A stretch of 32,094 bases of DNA from an uncultured Chloroflexota bacterium (GCA_937870825.1 CALMZO010000018.1:1-32094); one strand, 5' to 3'. Counted from the stretch's first letter, positions 1 through 9,633 are shown. A program made the numbers and translations. Notes: a model not told the origin generated them from the letters alone.

Positions 1-141
1 TTTTTTGTTTTTCGCGAGGGTCATTCTGCCACGGATGAAACGGGGCATCTGTCCCTGTGCGCGCGCGTCCTTTTCGATGACAATCGAACCTGCGGAATTG
101 CCGCGCCATTCCTTTTTCTGCATTGTGTTGGAGGAACCGAA
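1..141. other. Region upstream of nifJ, no confident gene
   Basis: No gene can be called here with confidence. The frame read on the minus strand from an ATG at 123 is open to the window edge (41 codons, starting MQKKEWRGNSAGS) and could be the first part of a divergent gene. It has no Shine-Dalgarno and would begin only 18 bp from the nifJ start. The plus-strand frame continuous with nifJ is also open but lacks a start codon. I see no convincing -35/-10 pair for nifJ. Confidence 0.3.
130..135 (+). promoter_or_regulatory. Ribosome binding site of nifJ
   Basis: GGAGGA lies 6 bases before the ATG at 142. It fixes this start although the reading frame is open further upstream. Confidence 0.8.
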
Positions 142-3100
142 ATGCCACGTTCGATGGTGACGCTCGACGCCAATGAAGCCGCCGCGTATATTGCTCATCA
201 ACTTTCCGAAGTCATTGCCATTTATCCGATTACCCCATCCTCGGCGATGGGCGAATGGGCAGACCAATGGTCTGCCGAAGGCAAAAAAAATATCTGGGGC
301 ACGACGCCGCTTGTCGTCGAAATGCAAAGCGAAGCGGGCGCGGCGGGCACCGTTCATGGCGCGCTGCAAACGGGTTCGCTCACGACAACGTTCACCGCGA
401 GTCAAGGGCTGATGCTGATGCTGCCCAATATGTACAAAATCGCGGGCGAACTCACATCAACCGTGTTTCATGTGAGCGCGCGTTCGCTTGCCGCGCAAGG
501 GCTTTCTATTTTTGGTGACCATCAAGACGTCATGGCGGCGCGCACGACGGGCTGGGCATTGTTGTGTTCCAACAGTGTGCAACAAGTGATGGACCTCGCG
601 CTCATCGCGCACGCGGCGACATTAAAAGCGCGCGTGCCGATGCTCCATTTCTTTGACGGCTTTCGCACATCGCACGAAGTAATGAAAATTGAACAATTGG
701 ATGCAAGTGATTTGCGCGCGCTGATTGACGATGAACTCGTGCGCGCGCATCGCGCCCGCGCGTTGTCGCCCGACAATCCGTTTATTCGCGGCACGGCGCA
801 AAATCCCGACGTGTACTTTCAAGCGCGCGAAACGGTGAATCCCTTTTACGCGCGGATGCCGCAAATTGTCCAAGAGACGATGGACGCGTTCGCGGCGCGT
901 GTCGGACGCCAATATCATTTGTTTGATTACGTGGGCGCGCCGAATGCGGAACGTGTGATTGTGCTGATGGGTTCGGGCGCCGAAGTCGCGCAAGAAGCAA
1001 TTGAATACCTGAATGCGCGCGGGGAAAATGTTGGAATGGTCCAGGTGCATCTTTATCGCCCGTTCAGCGTCGAACATTTTATTCAAGCGCTGCCCGCGAG
1101 TGTGAAACAGATTGCGGTGCTTGACCGCACCAAAGAACCGGGCGCGGCGGGCGAGCCGTTGTATGTGGATGTGGTGACGGCGTTGATGGAAGGATGGGGA
1201 ACCTCACCCCGACCCTCTCCTTATCAAGGAGAGGGAGTAATGCCGCGTGTGATTGGCGGACGTTATGGTTTGTCCTCAAAGGAATTTACGCCCGCGATGG
1301 TCAAGGGCGTTTTTGATGAATTGCGTAGGGGAGAACTTGAGGGTCGCCCTCCGAAAAATCATTTCACGATTGGTATCAACGACGATGTGATGCACACCTC
1401 GCTCGCGTATGACGCGAATTTTTCCACCGAAGACCCGTCAACGATTCGCGCGCTGTTTTACGGACTGGGCGCGGATGGCACGGTGGGCGCGAACAAAAAT
1501 TCCATCAAAATCATCGGCGATGAAACGGACTTGTACGCACAGGGCTATTTTGTGTACGACTCGAAAAAATCGGGTTCGACGACGACTTCGCATTTGCGCT
1601 TTGGTCCGAAACCGATTCATTCGTCGTACTTGATTCGTTCCGCGAATTTTGTCGCGTGCCATCAATTTAGTTTTCTCGAACGCTTTGACATGTTGAGCGC
1701 GGCGGTGGACGGCGCGGTGTTTTTGCTCAACAGTCCATTCGCGCCCGATGCGGTGTGGGAACATTTGCCGCGTTCGGTGCAAGAAACAATCTTGAAAAAA
1801 CATTTGCAGCTGTACGTGATTGATGCGTACAAAGTCGCGCGTGAAAACGGCATGGGCGCGCGCATCAATACGGTGATGCAAACGTGTTTCTTTGCGATTA
1901 GTGGGGTGCTGCCGCGCGCGGAAGCCATCGCGGCAATCAAACATGCGATTGAAAAAACGTACGGGAAACGCGGCGAAGCGGTGGTGCAGAAAAATTTCGC
2001 GGCGGTGGATTCGACATTGCAGCATTTGGCGCGTGTCGAAATTCCCGAACGCGTGACGAGTGAATTTGATTTGCGTCCGCCGGTTGCGGCAGGCGCGCCT
2101 TCGTTCGTCCAAAGCGTGACCGCAGAAATGATTGCGGGACGCGGGGACGAGTTGCCCGTAAGCGCGCTGCCGATTGACGGCACGTATCCGAGCGGCACGG
2201 CGAAATGGGAGAAACGAAATATCGCGTTGGAAATCCCGGTGTGGGACGAAAACATTTGTATTCAATGCGGCAAGTGCGTGTTCGTCTGTCCGCACGCGGT
2301 GATTCGCGCCAAAGTGTACGACGAAAAATTTTTGCAAGGCGCGCCGGAAAATTTCAAGAGCGTTCCCGCGCGCTGGAAAGATTTTGAGGGGATGAAATAC
2401 ACGCTTCAGGTTTCGCCCGAAGATTGCACGGGCTGTACGCTGTGTGTGGAAGTGTGTCCGGTGAAAAACAAAAGCGAGACGCGGTTGAAAGCGATTAACA
2501 TGGCGCCGCTCCTTCGCGATAGCTCAGGACAAGAAGCGGAACTGCGCGAACAAGAAAACGCGAATTGGAATTTCTTTGAAACGCTGCCCAACACTGACCG
2601 CGAAAAACTCTCGACGCATCTCGTCAAAGACAATCAATTGCTCGAACCGTTGTTTGAATTTTCGGGCGCGTGCGCGGGCTGCGGCGAAACGCCGTACCTC
2701 AAACTCATCACACAGCTCTTTGGTGACCGCGCGTACGTGGCGAACGCAACGGGCTGCTCGTCAATTTACGGCGGCAACTTGCCGACAACGCCGTGGGCAT
2801 TCAACGACGCGGGACGCGGACCCGCGTGGGCAAATTCGCTCTTTGAAGACAATGCGGAATTCGGACTCGGTTTTCGGCTCACGCTCGACAAACGTTTGGA
2901 ATTTGCGCGCGAGTTGATTCAACAATTTACCCCGGTTGTCGGTCAAGAATTGGTGGACGGAATTTTGAACGCGTCACAAACGAACGAAACGGAGATTTTG
3001 AGACAGCGCGGGCGTGTGCAGGCGTTAAAAGAAAAGTTGGAAGCGTTAATCACCGAATCACCAAATCACCAAATGGCTGAACTCGCGCGCCATTTGTTGT

Positions 3101-3783
3101 CTATTGCGGATGTGTTTGTCAAGAAAACGGTGTGGATTGTCGGCGGCGATGGGTGGGCGTATGACATCGGGTACGGCGGTCTCGACCACGTGCTTGCGTC
3201 GGGGCGCAATGTCAATGTGGTGGTGCTGGATACCGAAGTCTATTCCAACACGGGCGGACAAATGTCGAAATCTACGCCGCGCGGCGCGGTGGCAAAATTC
3301 GCGGCGGGCGGCAAGCCGACGGCAAAAAAAGATTTGGCAATGTTGGCAATCACGTACGGTTCGATTTACGTCGCGCGCGTTGCGTTCGGTTCAAACGATT
3401 CGCAGACGGTCAAAGCATTCCTGGAAGCCGAAGCGTATGACGGACCTTCGCTCATTCTTGCGTATTCGCACTGCATCGCTCACGGTTACGATTTGGCGCG
3501 CGGGCTCGACCAACAAAAAGCCGCCGTCGCGTCGGGCTATTGGCCCCTGTTCCGTTATGACCCGCGTCTTGTTCAAGAAAATAAAAATCCGTTACAGCTC
3601 GATTCCAAAGCGCCGACCCTGCCGCTCGAAAAATATGTCTACAACGAAACGCGGTACACGATGTTGAAAGCGAGTAACGAAGCGGCGGCTGAAAAATTAT
3701 TGCAATTGGAAAAACAAGATGTCGCGCAGCGCTGGAAATTATACGAACAGTTAGCACATGCAAATGGAAAGGACACCAAGTAA
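142..3783 (+). CDS. nifJ: Pyruvate:ferredoxin (flavodoxin) oxidoreductase
   Basis: This cytosolic enzyme oxidatively decarboxylates pyruvate to acetyl-CoA and CO2 and reduces ferredoxin or flavodoxin; the reaction is reversible. At 1213 aa it is a full-length single-chain PFOR. Visible elements in order are the N-terminal IYPITPSS pyruvate/TPP segment, the central VIGGRYGLSSKEFTP region, a 2x[4Fe-4S] ferredoxin domain (C706-x2-C-x2-C and C762-x2-C-x2-C-x3-C), the third cluster segment CAGCGETPY, and the TPP-binding GDGWAYDIGYGG near residue 1003 followed by SNTGGQMSKSTPRG. Two short stretches look like inserted repeats: about 12 residues from T354 (TSPRPSPYQGEG) and an 8-bp tandem near residue 970. 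Both keep the frame. The gene downstream is a DHOD-like flavoprotein, a pairing I recall from other bacteria. Confidence 0.97.
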   Translation: MPRSMVTLDANEAAAYIAHQLSEVIAIYPITPSSAMGEWADQWSAEGKKNIWGTTPLVVEMQSEAGAAGTVHGALQTGSLTTTFTASQGLMLMLPNMYKIAGELTSTVFHVSARSLAAQGLSIFGDHQDVMAARTTGWALLCSNSVQQVMDLALIAHAATLKARVPMLHFFDGFRTSHEVMKIEQLDASDLRALIDDELVRAHRARALSPDNPFIRGTAQNPDVYFQARETVNPFYARMPQIVQETMDAFAARVGRQYHLFDYVGAPNAERVIVLMGSGAEVAQEAIEYLNARGENVGMVQVHLYRPFSVEHFIQALPASVKQIAVLDRTKEPGAAGEPLYVDVVTALMEGWGTSPRPSPYQGEGVMPRVIGGRYGLSSKEFTPAMVKGVFDELRRGELEGRPPKNHFTIGINDDVMHTSLAYDANFSTEDPSTIRALFYGLGADGTVGANKNSIKIIGDETDLYAQGYFVYDSKKSGSTTTSHLRFGPKPIHSSYLIRSANFVACHQFSFLERFDMLSAAVDGAVFLLNSPFAPDAVWEHLPRSVQETILKKHLQLYVIDAYKVARENGMGARINTVMQTCFFAISGVLPRAEAIAAIKHAIEKTYGKRGEAVVQKNFAAVDSTLQHLARVEIPERVTSEFDLRPPVAAGAPSFVQSVTAEMIAGRGDELPVSALPIDGTYPSGTAKWEKRNIALEIPVWDENICIQCGKCVFVCPHAVIRAKVYDEKFLQGAPENFKSVPARWKDFEGMKYTLQVSPEDCTGCTLCVEVCPVKNKSETRLKAINMAPLLRDSSGQEAELREQENANWNFFETLPNTDREKLSTHLVKDNQLLEPLFEFSGACAGCGETPYLKLITQLFGDRAYVANATGCSSIYGGNLPTTPWAFNDAGRGPAWANSLFEDNAEFGLGFRLTLDKRLEFARELIQQFTPVVGQELVDGILNASQTNETEILRQRGRVQALKEKLEALITESPNHQMAELARHLLSIADVFVKKTVWIVGGDGWAYDIGYGGLDHVLASGRNVNVVVLDTEVYSNTGGQMSKSTPRGAVAKFAAGGKPTAKKDLAMLAITYGSIYVARVAFGSNDSQTVKAFLEAEAYDGPSLILAYSHCIAHGYDLARGLDQQKAAVASGYWPLFRYDPRLVQENKNPLQLDSKAPTLPLEKYVYNETRYTMLKASNEAAAEKLLQLEKQDVAQRWKLYEQLAHANGKDTK
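1201..1239. repeat. Palindromic repeat element inside nifJ, kept in frame
   Basis: The core is a perfect inverted repeat: CCCTCTCCTT at 1213-1222, a 3-base loop, and AAGGAGAGGG at 1226-1235, preceded by CTCACCCCGA. It is translated as TSPRPSPYQGEG. PFOR homologues as I remember them run directly from the Val-Asp-Val-Val helix to VIGGRYGL, so this looks like an insertion. The sequence resembles the CTCACCCC...CTCTCC...GGAGAGGG dispersed repeats common in environmental bacterial genomes. Those are usually intergenic. Confidence 0.7.
3049..3072 (+). repeat. 8-bp tandem repeat (3 copies) inside nifJ
   Basis: ATCACCGA, ATCACCAA and ATCACCAA stand in direct succession, 24 bp in all, so the reading frame is kept (residues around ITESPNHQM). 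The segment joins two helices between the third Fe-S segment and the TPP-binding core. It may be a small repeat-derived expansion. Confidence 0.5.
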
Positions 3784-3791
3784 AAAATATC

Positions 3792-3844
3792 AAGCTCAAA
3801 GCTAAACGTTTCGCCTGTCGCTTGGCACTTTTAGCTTTGAGCTT
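3792..3844. repeat. Inverted repeat in the nifJ / DHOD-like gap
   Basis: A 15-bp perfect stem (AAGCTCAAAGCTAAA at 3792-3806, TTTAGCTTTGAGCTT at 3830-3844) encloses a 23-base loop and is followed by TTTAACTTTTAACTTT. It fills almost the whole gap. It could be a dispersed repeat, an mRNA-stabilising hairpin or a weak terminator. With its AT-rich stem and long loop, I favour a dispersed repeat. Confidence 0.6.
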
Positions 3845-3863
3845 TTAACTTTTAACTTTCCCT

Positions 3864-4892
3864 ATGATTGACCTTTCAACCACCTATCTCGGTCTCGCGC
3901 TAAAGAATCCGCTCGTTCCGTCTGCGTCGCCGTTGATGCAGCATTTGGACAATATCAAACGGATGGAGGACGCGGGCGCGGCGGCAGTGGTATTGCATTC
4001 GCTGTTTGAAGAACAAATCGCGCGCGAGAGTCACGCGCTGGACCACTATTTGAATTACGGCAGCGAAAGTTTTGCCGAAGCGCTTTCGTACTTTCCCGAA
4101 ATGCTCGGCTACAATCGCGGCGCGGCGGGCTATCTCGAACATGTGCGGCGCGCGAAACAAGCCGTGAACATTCCCGTGATCGCGTCGCTGAATGGGTTTT
4201 CGTTGGGCGGCTGGATTCAATACGCGCGTGAAATCGAGGACGCGGGCGCGGACGCATTGGAATTGAACATGTACTATATCGCGGCGGACCCCGCGCAGAC
4301 GAGTCTCGACATTGAACAAATGTATCTCGACCTCGTGCGCGAAATCGTCAAGAGTGTTCGCATTCCCGTCGCGGTCAAGCTGTCCCATTTCTTTACCGCG
4401 TTTGCGAATATCGCGCAGCGCATCGCCTGGGCGGGCGCGGATGGACTCGTCTTGTTCAATCGTTTTTATCAACCGGATTTCGACCTCGACACCTTGGAAG
4501 TGGCGCCTTCGCTCAATCTCTCGCACTCGAACGAGCTGCGCTTGCGCTTGCAGTGGGTGGCAATGATGTACGGACGTGTGGACGCGGACATTGCCGTTAC
4601 CGGCGGCGTGCATACGGAACAAGATGTTTTGAAATGTATGATGGCGGGCGCGAATGTGGCGATGATGACTTCGGCGCTGCTCGAACGCGGCATCGCATAT
4701 CTCGCGCAGCTGCGCGAAAATATCCGCGCGTGGATGGACGAACACGAGTACGAATCCATTCAACAAATGCGCGGCAGCATGAGTTACAAAAATGTCGCGC
4801 AGCCCACCGCGTTCGAACGCGCAAATTACATGCGCGTCTTGCAGGCGGCGAACATGGTCCGCGATGAACCTCGCCCGGGCCAAGCCAGGTAA
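3864..4892 (+). CDS. Dihydroorotate dehydrogenase-like FMN protein
   Basis: This 342-aa protein is predicted to be an FMN-binding TIM barrel of the PyrD/PreA superfamily. The N-terminus ([20 protein letters not shown]) is the typical first strand. Further signatures are the strand [10 protein letters not shown]-type segment, VAVKLSHFF, and the C-terminal phosphate-binding segment [20 protein letters not shown] see no Fe-S motif in it. A true pyrimidine-pathway role is doubtful: no other pyr genes are nearby, and this subgroup is usually annotated only as DHOD-like. Location after nifJ suggests it may draw electrons from, or feed them to, the same ferredoxin pool (inference). No Shine-Dalgarno is visible before the ATG. 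Confidence 0.85.
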   Translation: MIDLSTTYLGLALKNPLVPSASPLMQHLDNIKRMEDAGAAAVVLHSLFEEQIARESHALDHYLNYGSESFAEALSYFPEMLGYNRGAAGYLEHVRRAKQAVNIPVIASLNGFSLGGWIQYAREIEDAGADALELNMYYIAADPAQTSLDIEQMYLDLVREIVKSVRIPVAVKLSHFFTAFANIAQRIAWAGADGLVLFNRFYQPDFDLDTLEVAPSLNLSHSNELRLRLQWVAMMYGRVDADIAVTGGVHTEQDVLKCMMAGANVAMMTSALLERGIAYLAQLRENIRAWMDEHEYESIQQMRGSMSYKNVAQPTAFERANYMRVLQAANMVRDEPRPGQAR

Positions 4893-4944
4893 CGCGCGCG
4901 GGGTGTTGTGCGCGCAGTCGAACAGGGCTATACATTCCCACAAA

Positions 4945-4996
4945 GGAAAATGCCAGAGTCGTTTCGAGGTGGCCTGAAACGACTCTGGCATTTTCC
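4945..4996 (+). terminator. Perfect 21-bp stem hairpin after the DHOD-like gene
   Basis: GGAAAATGCCAGAGTCGTTTC at 4945-4965 pairs without mismatch with 4976-4996 around a 10-base loop. The stem ends in ATTTTCC, and its flanking AAAA/TTTT bases could act as a bidirectional terminator. The stem is unusually long and perfect for an ordinary terminator, so it might instead be a repeat element. Confidence 0.65.
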
Positions 4997-5011
4997 CTGT
5001 CCGGATACCGC

Positions 5012-5040
5012 TTGTAGGAATTTCGGTCTGGGTCTATCAT
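5012..5040 (+). promoter_or_regulatory. Candidate promoter of the PAS/HD-GYP gene
   Basis: TTGTAG (5012-5017) and TATCAT (5035-5040) are separated by exactly 17 bp. The -10 matches consensus at 5 of 6 positions and the -35 at 3 of 6. It lies just after the strong hairpin and about 110 bp before the start codon, so a sizeable leader would result. Confidence 0.35.
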
Positions 5041-5138
5041 ATCTCAAGATTTCCGATTTCTTTAGGAATAGGGAAAGCGTGACCGCCTGCCCACGTTATT
5101 CTCGCTGTGCTTTCCTTTCGGTGCCGCTGCGCATCGCA

Positions 5139-5146
5139 GGGAGGAG
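5139..5146 (+). promoter_or_regulatory. Ribosome binding site deciding the start at 5149
   Basis: GGGAGGAG (5139-5146) stands two bases before the ATG at 5149 and about 11 bases before the next in-frame ATG at 5158 (MFVSG). One of these two is the real start. The possible start 14 codons upstream has no such site. Confidence 0.7.
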
Positions 5147-5148
5147 TG

Positions 5149-8100
5149 ATGTCAAACATGTTTGTTTCCGGTCTTGAAAAGCGCAATTGGGGCGCCGTGC
5201 AAATCGCCACCATCTATCTCAGTTTGGGCGTCCTGTGGATTCTTTTCTCGGACCGAGTGGTCGAGTCCATTTCGCTCGACGCGTACACCCACAATTGGGT
5301 CAATACGCTCAAGGGGTGGGCGTTTGTTGTCTTTACCACACTTTTGCTCTATCAACTCATTCGCCGCTATACCGACACCCTGCTCATGCTGAGCGCCGAA
5401 CAAAAACAAGCGCAAGACCGCATGGCGCGCAGTGAACGGCTGCTGCGAATGTTTGTCGAACATAGCCCTGCCGCCATTGCGATGTTCGACCGCAACATGA
5501 ACTATATCGTCGTGAGTCACCGTTATTTGCAGGATTATCGCATCCCCAACCGAAACATTATCGGACGTTCGCTTTACGAAATGTTTCCCGAAATCTCCGA
5601 ACGTTGGAAAGAAATCCATCGCCGTTGTTTGACGGGCGCGGTCGAACGCTGCGAGCAAGACCTCTTTTTGCGCGCGGATGGTTCGTTGAATTGGGTGCGT
5701 TGGGAAATGCATCCGTGGTACGAAACCGATTCCGAAATCGGCGGTGTCATTCTCTTTTCCGAAGACATCACCGAACGCCTGCAGCAAGCGGAAACATTAC
5801 GCAAGCTCCAAGAGCGTTTTTCCAAAGCGTTCCGGTCGAGTCCGGTTGCTCAGGTGATTGCGCGGGGGAATGGAGTTTACCTCGAAACCAACGAGGCATT
5901 TTCCAGATTGACCGGGTATTCCTCTGCCCAAATGCGCGACCGCACGTTTGACGAGATGGCAATTCTGGAAACGGAAACACACTTGAAAATCTTTGATGAC
6001 ATCATCGAACATGGCTTTGTCCATGATTTACAAACCACGCTGCGCCATTCTTCCGGCGAGCTGCATGAGATTCTCCTCTCTGTCGAACCGATTGAACTGA
6101 TTGATGAGGCGCTGATTCTTGCCACCGTCATTGACATTACCGAACGCACACGCGCGGAAAAAGAACTGCGCGCAAGTGAACAACGATACCGTTCTCTTTT
6201 TGAGAACATGCTCAATGGCTTTGCAGACTGTCGAATGTTGTATCAAGCAGACAGCCCCTATGATTTTATTCTTCTGGGTGTCAATGCCGCGTTTGAATCC
6301 CTCACCGGACTAAAGGACGTGGTCGGCAGGCGCGTGAGTGAAATCCTGCCGGAACTGTACGAAAGCAACCCCGAAGTGTTTGAAATCTGCGGGCGCGTGG
6401 CGTCAACCGGCAGCCCCGAACGCTTTGAAACGTTTGTCCCCGGCTTGGAGACCTGGCTTGACGTCGCGGTCTATAGTCCGAAAGCCGAACATTTTGTCGC
6501 GGTGTTTGATGTGATCAACGAACGCAAGCGCGGCGAACAGATTTTGCGCGAGAGCGAAGAACGTTATCGCCTCATTTCGTTTGTTGCCTCGGACTATATG
6601 TTTTCCGCGCACGTGGATGCGGACGGCAATTTGACACAGCACTGGGTGATCGGGGCGTTTGAGCGCATTACCGGTTACACGGTGGAAGAATTTCAACAGA
6701 TGGGCGGCTGGGGCGCGCTGGTTCATCCCGACGATGTGGCCCTCGATCAAGAGGATATGGCGCTGCTGCGAAACAATCAAACCGCTTCCAGAGAGCTGCG
6801 TCTCATTCGCCGCGACGGCAATGTGATTTGGGTCCACAGTTTTGGACATCCGGTGTGGAGTGAACAAGAAAACCGGCTCGTCGAAATTTACGGCGGCGTC
6901 CAGGACATTACCCCGCGCAAACAAGCCGAGCTCGAGCTGCGCCGGTCCGAAGAACGTTTCGCCAAAGCGTTTTATGCCAATCCGGCAGCCGTCGTCATCA
7001 CGCGCGTGTCGGATGGCAGAATCATTGACGTGAATGAAAGCTATGAACGTTTGTTTGGATACGTGAAAAACGAAATTGAAGGACGCACCGGCGTCGAGCT
7101 CAATCTTTTTGTGAATCCTGCGGACCGCGCAAATATCGTCGCGCGCGTGCAAAAATACGGCAGCGTCAAAGATTGCGAAATGAAGGTCCGTACCCGCTTG
7201 GGCGAACTGCGTGAGGTGTTGATTTCGGCAGAACAAATCGAACTGCAAGGCGAAGCGTGTATTCTTTCGCTTTTGTTTGATATTACCGCGCGCAAACGCG
7301 CGGAAGAACAAGCGCAGCGCGCCGACCGTTTGGCGCAAGCGACGCTGGATGCGCTGCCCGCAGAGATTTGTGTGTTGGACGAAACAGGCAAAATCATCGC
7401 CGTCAATCGCGCGTGGCGCGAATTTGCGCTCGCCAATCCGCCCACGCCGCCGGATTTTTATCTCGGCGAAAATTATCTCGAGGTCTGTTTACGGGCAACG
7501 GGCGCCAATGCTGTGGAGGCGCTGCCCTTTGCGAGCGGGCTGCGGGATGTGATGCGCGGACGTTTGTTGGAATTTACCCTCGAATATCCCTGTCACGCGC
7601 CGTGGGAAAAACGTTGGTACGCGGTGAGCATCGCCCGCTTTGTGGATTCCAGTCCTGTGCGCCTGGTGGTGGCGCATCTCAACATCACGGAAATCCGTCA
7701 AGCCGAGAACGAAATTCGCTATCAAGCCAAACTGTTGGCAAATATCTCGGACGCGATTATTTCGACGGACCTGGAGTACCGCGTGAAATCGTGGAATCAA
7801 GCGGCGGAAAATATCTATGGGTTGACCGCCGCCCAGGTACTGGGCAAACGTTTCTCTGAACTGGTCTCCATCCAGTATCAGGATACCAATGCAGCAAACA
7901 TTATTCAAGAATTTCAAGACAAGGGAACATGGCGCGGCGTCACCCAGCAACAACTCGCCGACGGCACAAAAAAATACATTGCCAGCGCGGTGACGCTGCT
8001 GCGGGATGATACGGGAGAGCCAACCGGCACGGTGAGCGTGAATCGCGATGTGACCGAGACGATGCGCTCACAGCGCGAGATTCAAGCGATTGCGGCGGTC

Positions 8101-9633
8101 AGTTCCGCGCTGCGTTTGGCACCCACTCGCGCGGAAATGCTGCTCGTCATTTTTGAACAGCTGCAAACGTTATTGGAAGCAACCACAACGGCATTTTTGG
8201 AATTCGATGCGGTCAGCGGTGAAATTCGCGTCGAGTCGGATTCCGACACGTTTGCCAACGCATTGCGTGCCCACGGGTTTGAAGGTATCGAATTGGATGT
8301 TCTCGCGCGGCGAGTCCCGTTCATCAGCAACGAGACCCCGCGCGGACAAATGATTGCTTTGAATGCCGCACTCGCCGAATTCGGCGCGGTTGCCGGATTC
8401 CCACTCGTGATTGAAGACAAAGTCATTGGCGCGTTGTGGCTTGGGCGCAAGGACACGCTGAGCGAAAGCGACAAACGAATTTTTACCGCTATCGCCGATA
8501 TTGCCGCCAATGCCATTTATCGTACCGCACTCCATGAGCGGACGGTCGAACAGCTGAATCGTCTCCAATTGCTGCACGCCATCGAGAGCTCTATCGCCTC
8601 GAGCTATGACCTGAAATCCACCCTGAATTTGTTCGTCACCAAAATGGTGACACATCTGCGCGTAGATGCCGCGAGCGTTTTGTTGTTGAATCCACACATG
8701 TTCTATTTGGAATACACGACAGGATATGGCGTGACTCCTCCCTCGCCTCAGGACGGGCGCATCTGGCTGGGCGAAGGACTCGCGGGCAGAACCGCCATGT
8801 CACGCGAAATTGTTTCCGTTCCGAATCTCGCCGTGCACCTCATGAACGAACCGCGCGCCACGTTGTACCATCAAGCCGAACAATTTCACACATACTGCGC
8901 GGTGCCGCTCCTGGCAAAAGGTCAGGTCAAAGGCGTTCTCGAACTCTTGAGCTGCAATACCCTGCCGACGGACCAGGAGTGGTTCGAATTTCTAAAAACC
9001 GTTGCACAGCAAGCGGCGATTGCAATCGAGGACATGCAGTTGTATGAGGGCTTGCAGCGTTCGAACTTGGAACTCGGTATGGCGTACGATGCGACGATTG
9101 AAGGCTGGTCACGCGCGCTGGACTTGCGCGACAAAGAGACCGAAGGGCACACGCAGCGTGTCACCGAATTGACGCTGCGGCTCGCTCGCGAATTTGGTTT
9201 GGACGATGAAGAACTGGTCCACATTCGACGCGGCGCGCTTTTGCATGATATTGGCAAGATGGGTGTGCCGGACCACATTTTGCTCAAGACCGACAAATTG
9301 ACAGAGACGGAATGGGAAATTATGCAGAAACATCCGCAATATGCGTATGATATGTTGCAGCCGATTGCATATTTAAAACCCGCGCTCGACATTCCGTACC
9401 ATCATCACGAAAGATGGGATGGCACCGGTTATCCGTTCGGCTTGAAAGGCGAACTCATCCCGTTGGCGGCGCGTATCTTTGCCGTGGTGGATGTCTGGGA
9501 TGCCGTCACCTCGGACCGCCCGTATCGCCCCGCGTGGACGCGTGAACGCGCGCTCGCGTACATTCAAGCAGAATCGGGCAAACATTTCGACCCCGAGGTG
9601 GTAAGACGATTCATTCAACTGGACGCAGTTTGA
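5149..9633 (+). CDS. Membrane multi-PAS/GAF HD-GYP phosphodiesterase
   Basis: This 1494-aa sensor is predicted to hydrolyse cyclic di-GMP. Two TM helices (about 17-36 and 55-72) anchor the N-terminus. Seven PAS-like modules follow (about 100-215, 220-335, 345-460, 465-590, 590-705, 720-850, 850-965), several ending in the PAC-type DITER/DITARK signature. Two GAF domains (about 985-1135 and 1145-1295) precede a C-terminal HD-GYP domain. The active-site motifs are intact: H1366-D1367 in LLHDIGKMG, and HHHERWDGTGYP at 1418-1429 with the GYP signature. There is no receiver or histidine-kinase domain, so sensing appears to act directly on c-di-GMP turnover. PAS units sharing wording (RFSKAFRSSP / RFAKAFYANP) suggest internal duplication. 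It is flanked by hairpins on both sides and is probably monocistronic. Confidence 0.93.
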   Translation: MSNMFVSGLEKRNWGAVQIATIYLSLGVLWILFSDRVVESISLDAYTHNWVNTLKGWAFVVFTTLLLYQLIRRYTDTLLMLSAEQKQAQDRMARSERLLRMFVEHSPAAIAMFDRNMNYIVVSHRYLQDYRIPNRNIIGRSLYEMFPEISERWKEIHRRCLTGAVERCEQDLFLRADGSLNWVRWEMHPWYETDSEIGGVILFSEDITERLQQAETLRKLQERFSKAFRSSPVAQVIARGNGVYLETNEAFSRLTGYSSAQMRDRTFDEMAILETETHLKIFDDIIEHGFVHDLQTTLRHSSGELHEILLSVEPIELIDEALILATVIDITERTRAEKELRASEQRYRSLFENMLNGFADCRMLYQADSPYDFILLGVNAAFESLTGLKDVVGRRVSEILPELYESNPEVFEICGRVASTGSPERFETFVPGLETWLDVAVYSPKAEHFVAVFDVINERKRGEQILRESEERYRLISFVASDYMFSAHVDADGNLTQHWVIGAFERITGYTVEEFQQMGGWGALVHPDDVALDQEDMALLRNNQTASRELRLIRRDGNVIWVHSFGHPVWSEQENRLVEIYGGVQDITPRKQAELELRRSEERFAKAFYANPAAVVITRVSDGRIIDVNESYERLFGYVKNEIEGRTGVELNLFVNPADRANIVARVQKYGSVKDCEMKVRTRLGELREVLISAEQIELQGEACILSLLFDITARKRAEEQAQRADRLAQATLDALPAEICVLDETGKIIAVNRAWREFALANPPTPPDFYLGENYLEVCLRATGANAVEALPFASGLRDVMRGRLLEFTLEYPCHAPWEKRWYAVSIARFVDSSPVRLVVAHLNITEIRQAENEIRYQAKLLANISDAIISTDLEYRVKSWNQAAENIYGLTAAQVLGKRFSELVSIQYQDTNAANIIQEFQDKGTWRGVTQQQLADGTKKYIASAVTLLRDDTGEPTGTVSVNRDVTETMRSQREIQAIAAVSSALRLAPTRAEMLLVIFEQLQTLLEATTTAFLEFDAVSGEIRVESDSDTFANALRAHGFEGIELDVLARRVPFISNETPRGQMIALNAALAEFGAVAGFPLVIEDKVIGALWLGRKDTLSESDKRIFTAIADIAANAIYRTALHERTVEQLNRLQLLHAIESSIASSYDLKSTLNLFVTKMVTHLRVDAASVLLLNPHMFYLEYTTGYGVTPPSPQDGRIWLGEGLAGRTAMSREIVSVPNLAVHLMNEPRATLYHQAEQFHTYCAVPLLAKGQVKGVLELLSCNTLPTDQEWFEFLKTVAQQAAIAIEDMQLYEGLQRSNLELGMAYDATIEGWSRALDLRDKETEGHTQRVTELTLRLAREFGLDDEELVHIRRGALLHDIGKMGVPDHILLKTDKLTETEWEIMQKHPQYAYDMLQPIAYLKPALDIPYHHHERWDGTGYPFGLKGELIPLAARIFAVVDVWDAVTSDRPYRPAWTRERALAYIQAESGKHFDPEVVRRFIQLDAV

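Noticed and set aside
1-123. Minus-strand open frame starting MQKKEWRGNSAGS at the left edge
   Set aside because: No ribosome site, only 41 codons visible, and a start 18 bp from the nifJ start. It is too little to call, though it may be the start of a real divergent gene.
1438-2337. Long minus-strand open frames opposite nifJ, the Pat-like, GH5 and other genes
   Set aside because: They are rich in Arg, His, Ala and Cys and mirror the CGCG-rich coding strand. None shows a family motif.
3864-4892. pyrD of pyrimidine synthesis
   Set aside because: No other pyrimidine genes are near. The protein belongs to the DHOD-like subgroup seen next to nifJ, so the pyrD symbol is not justified.
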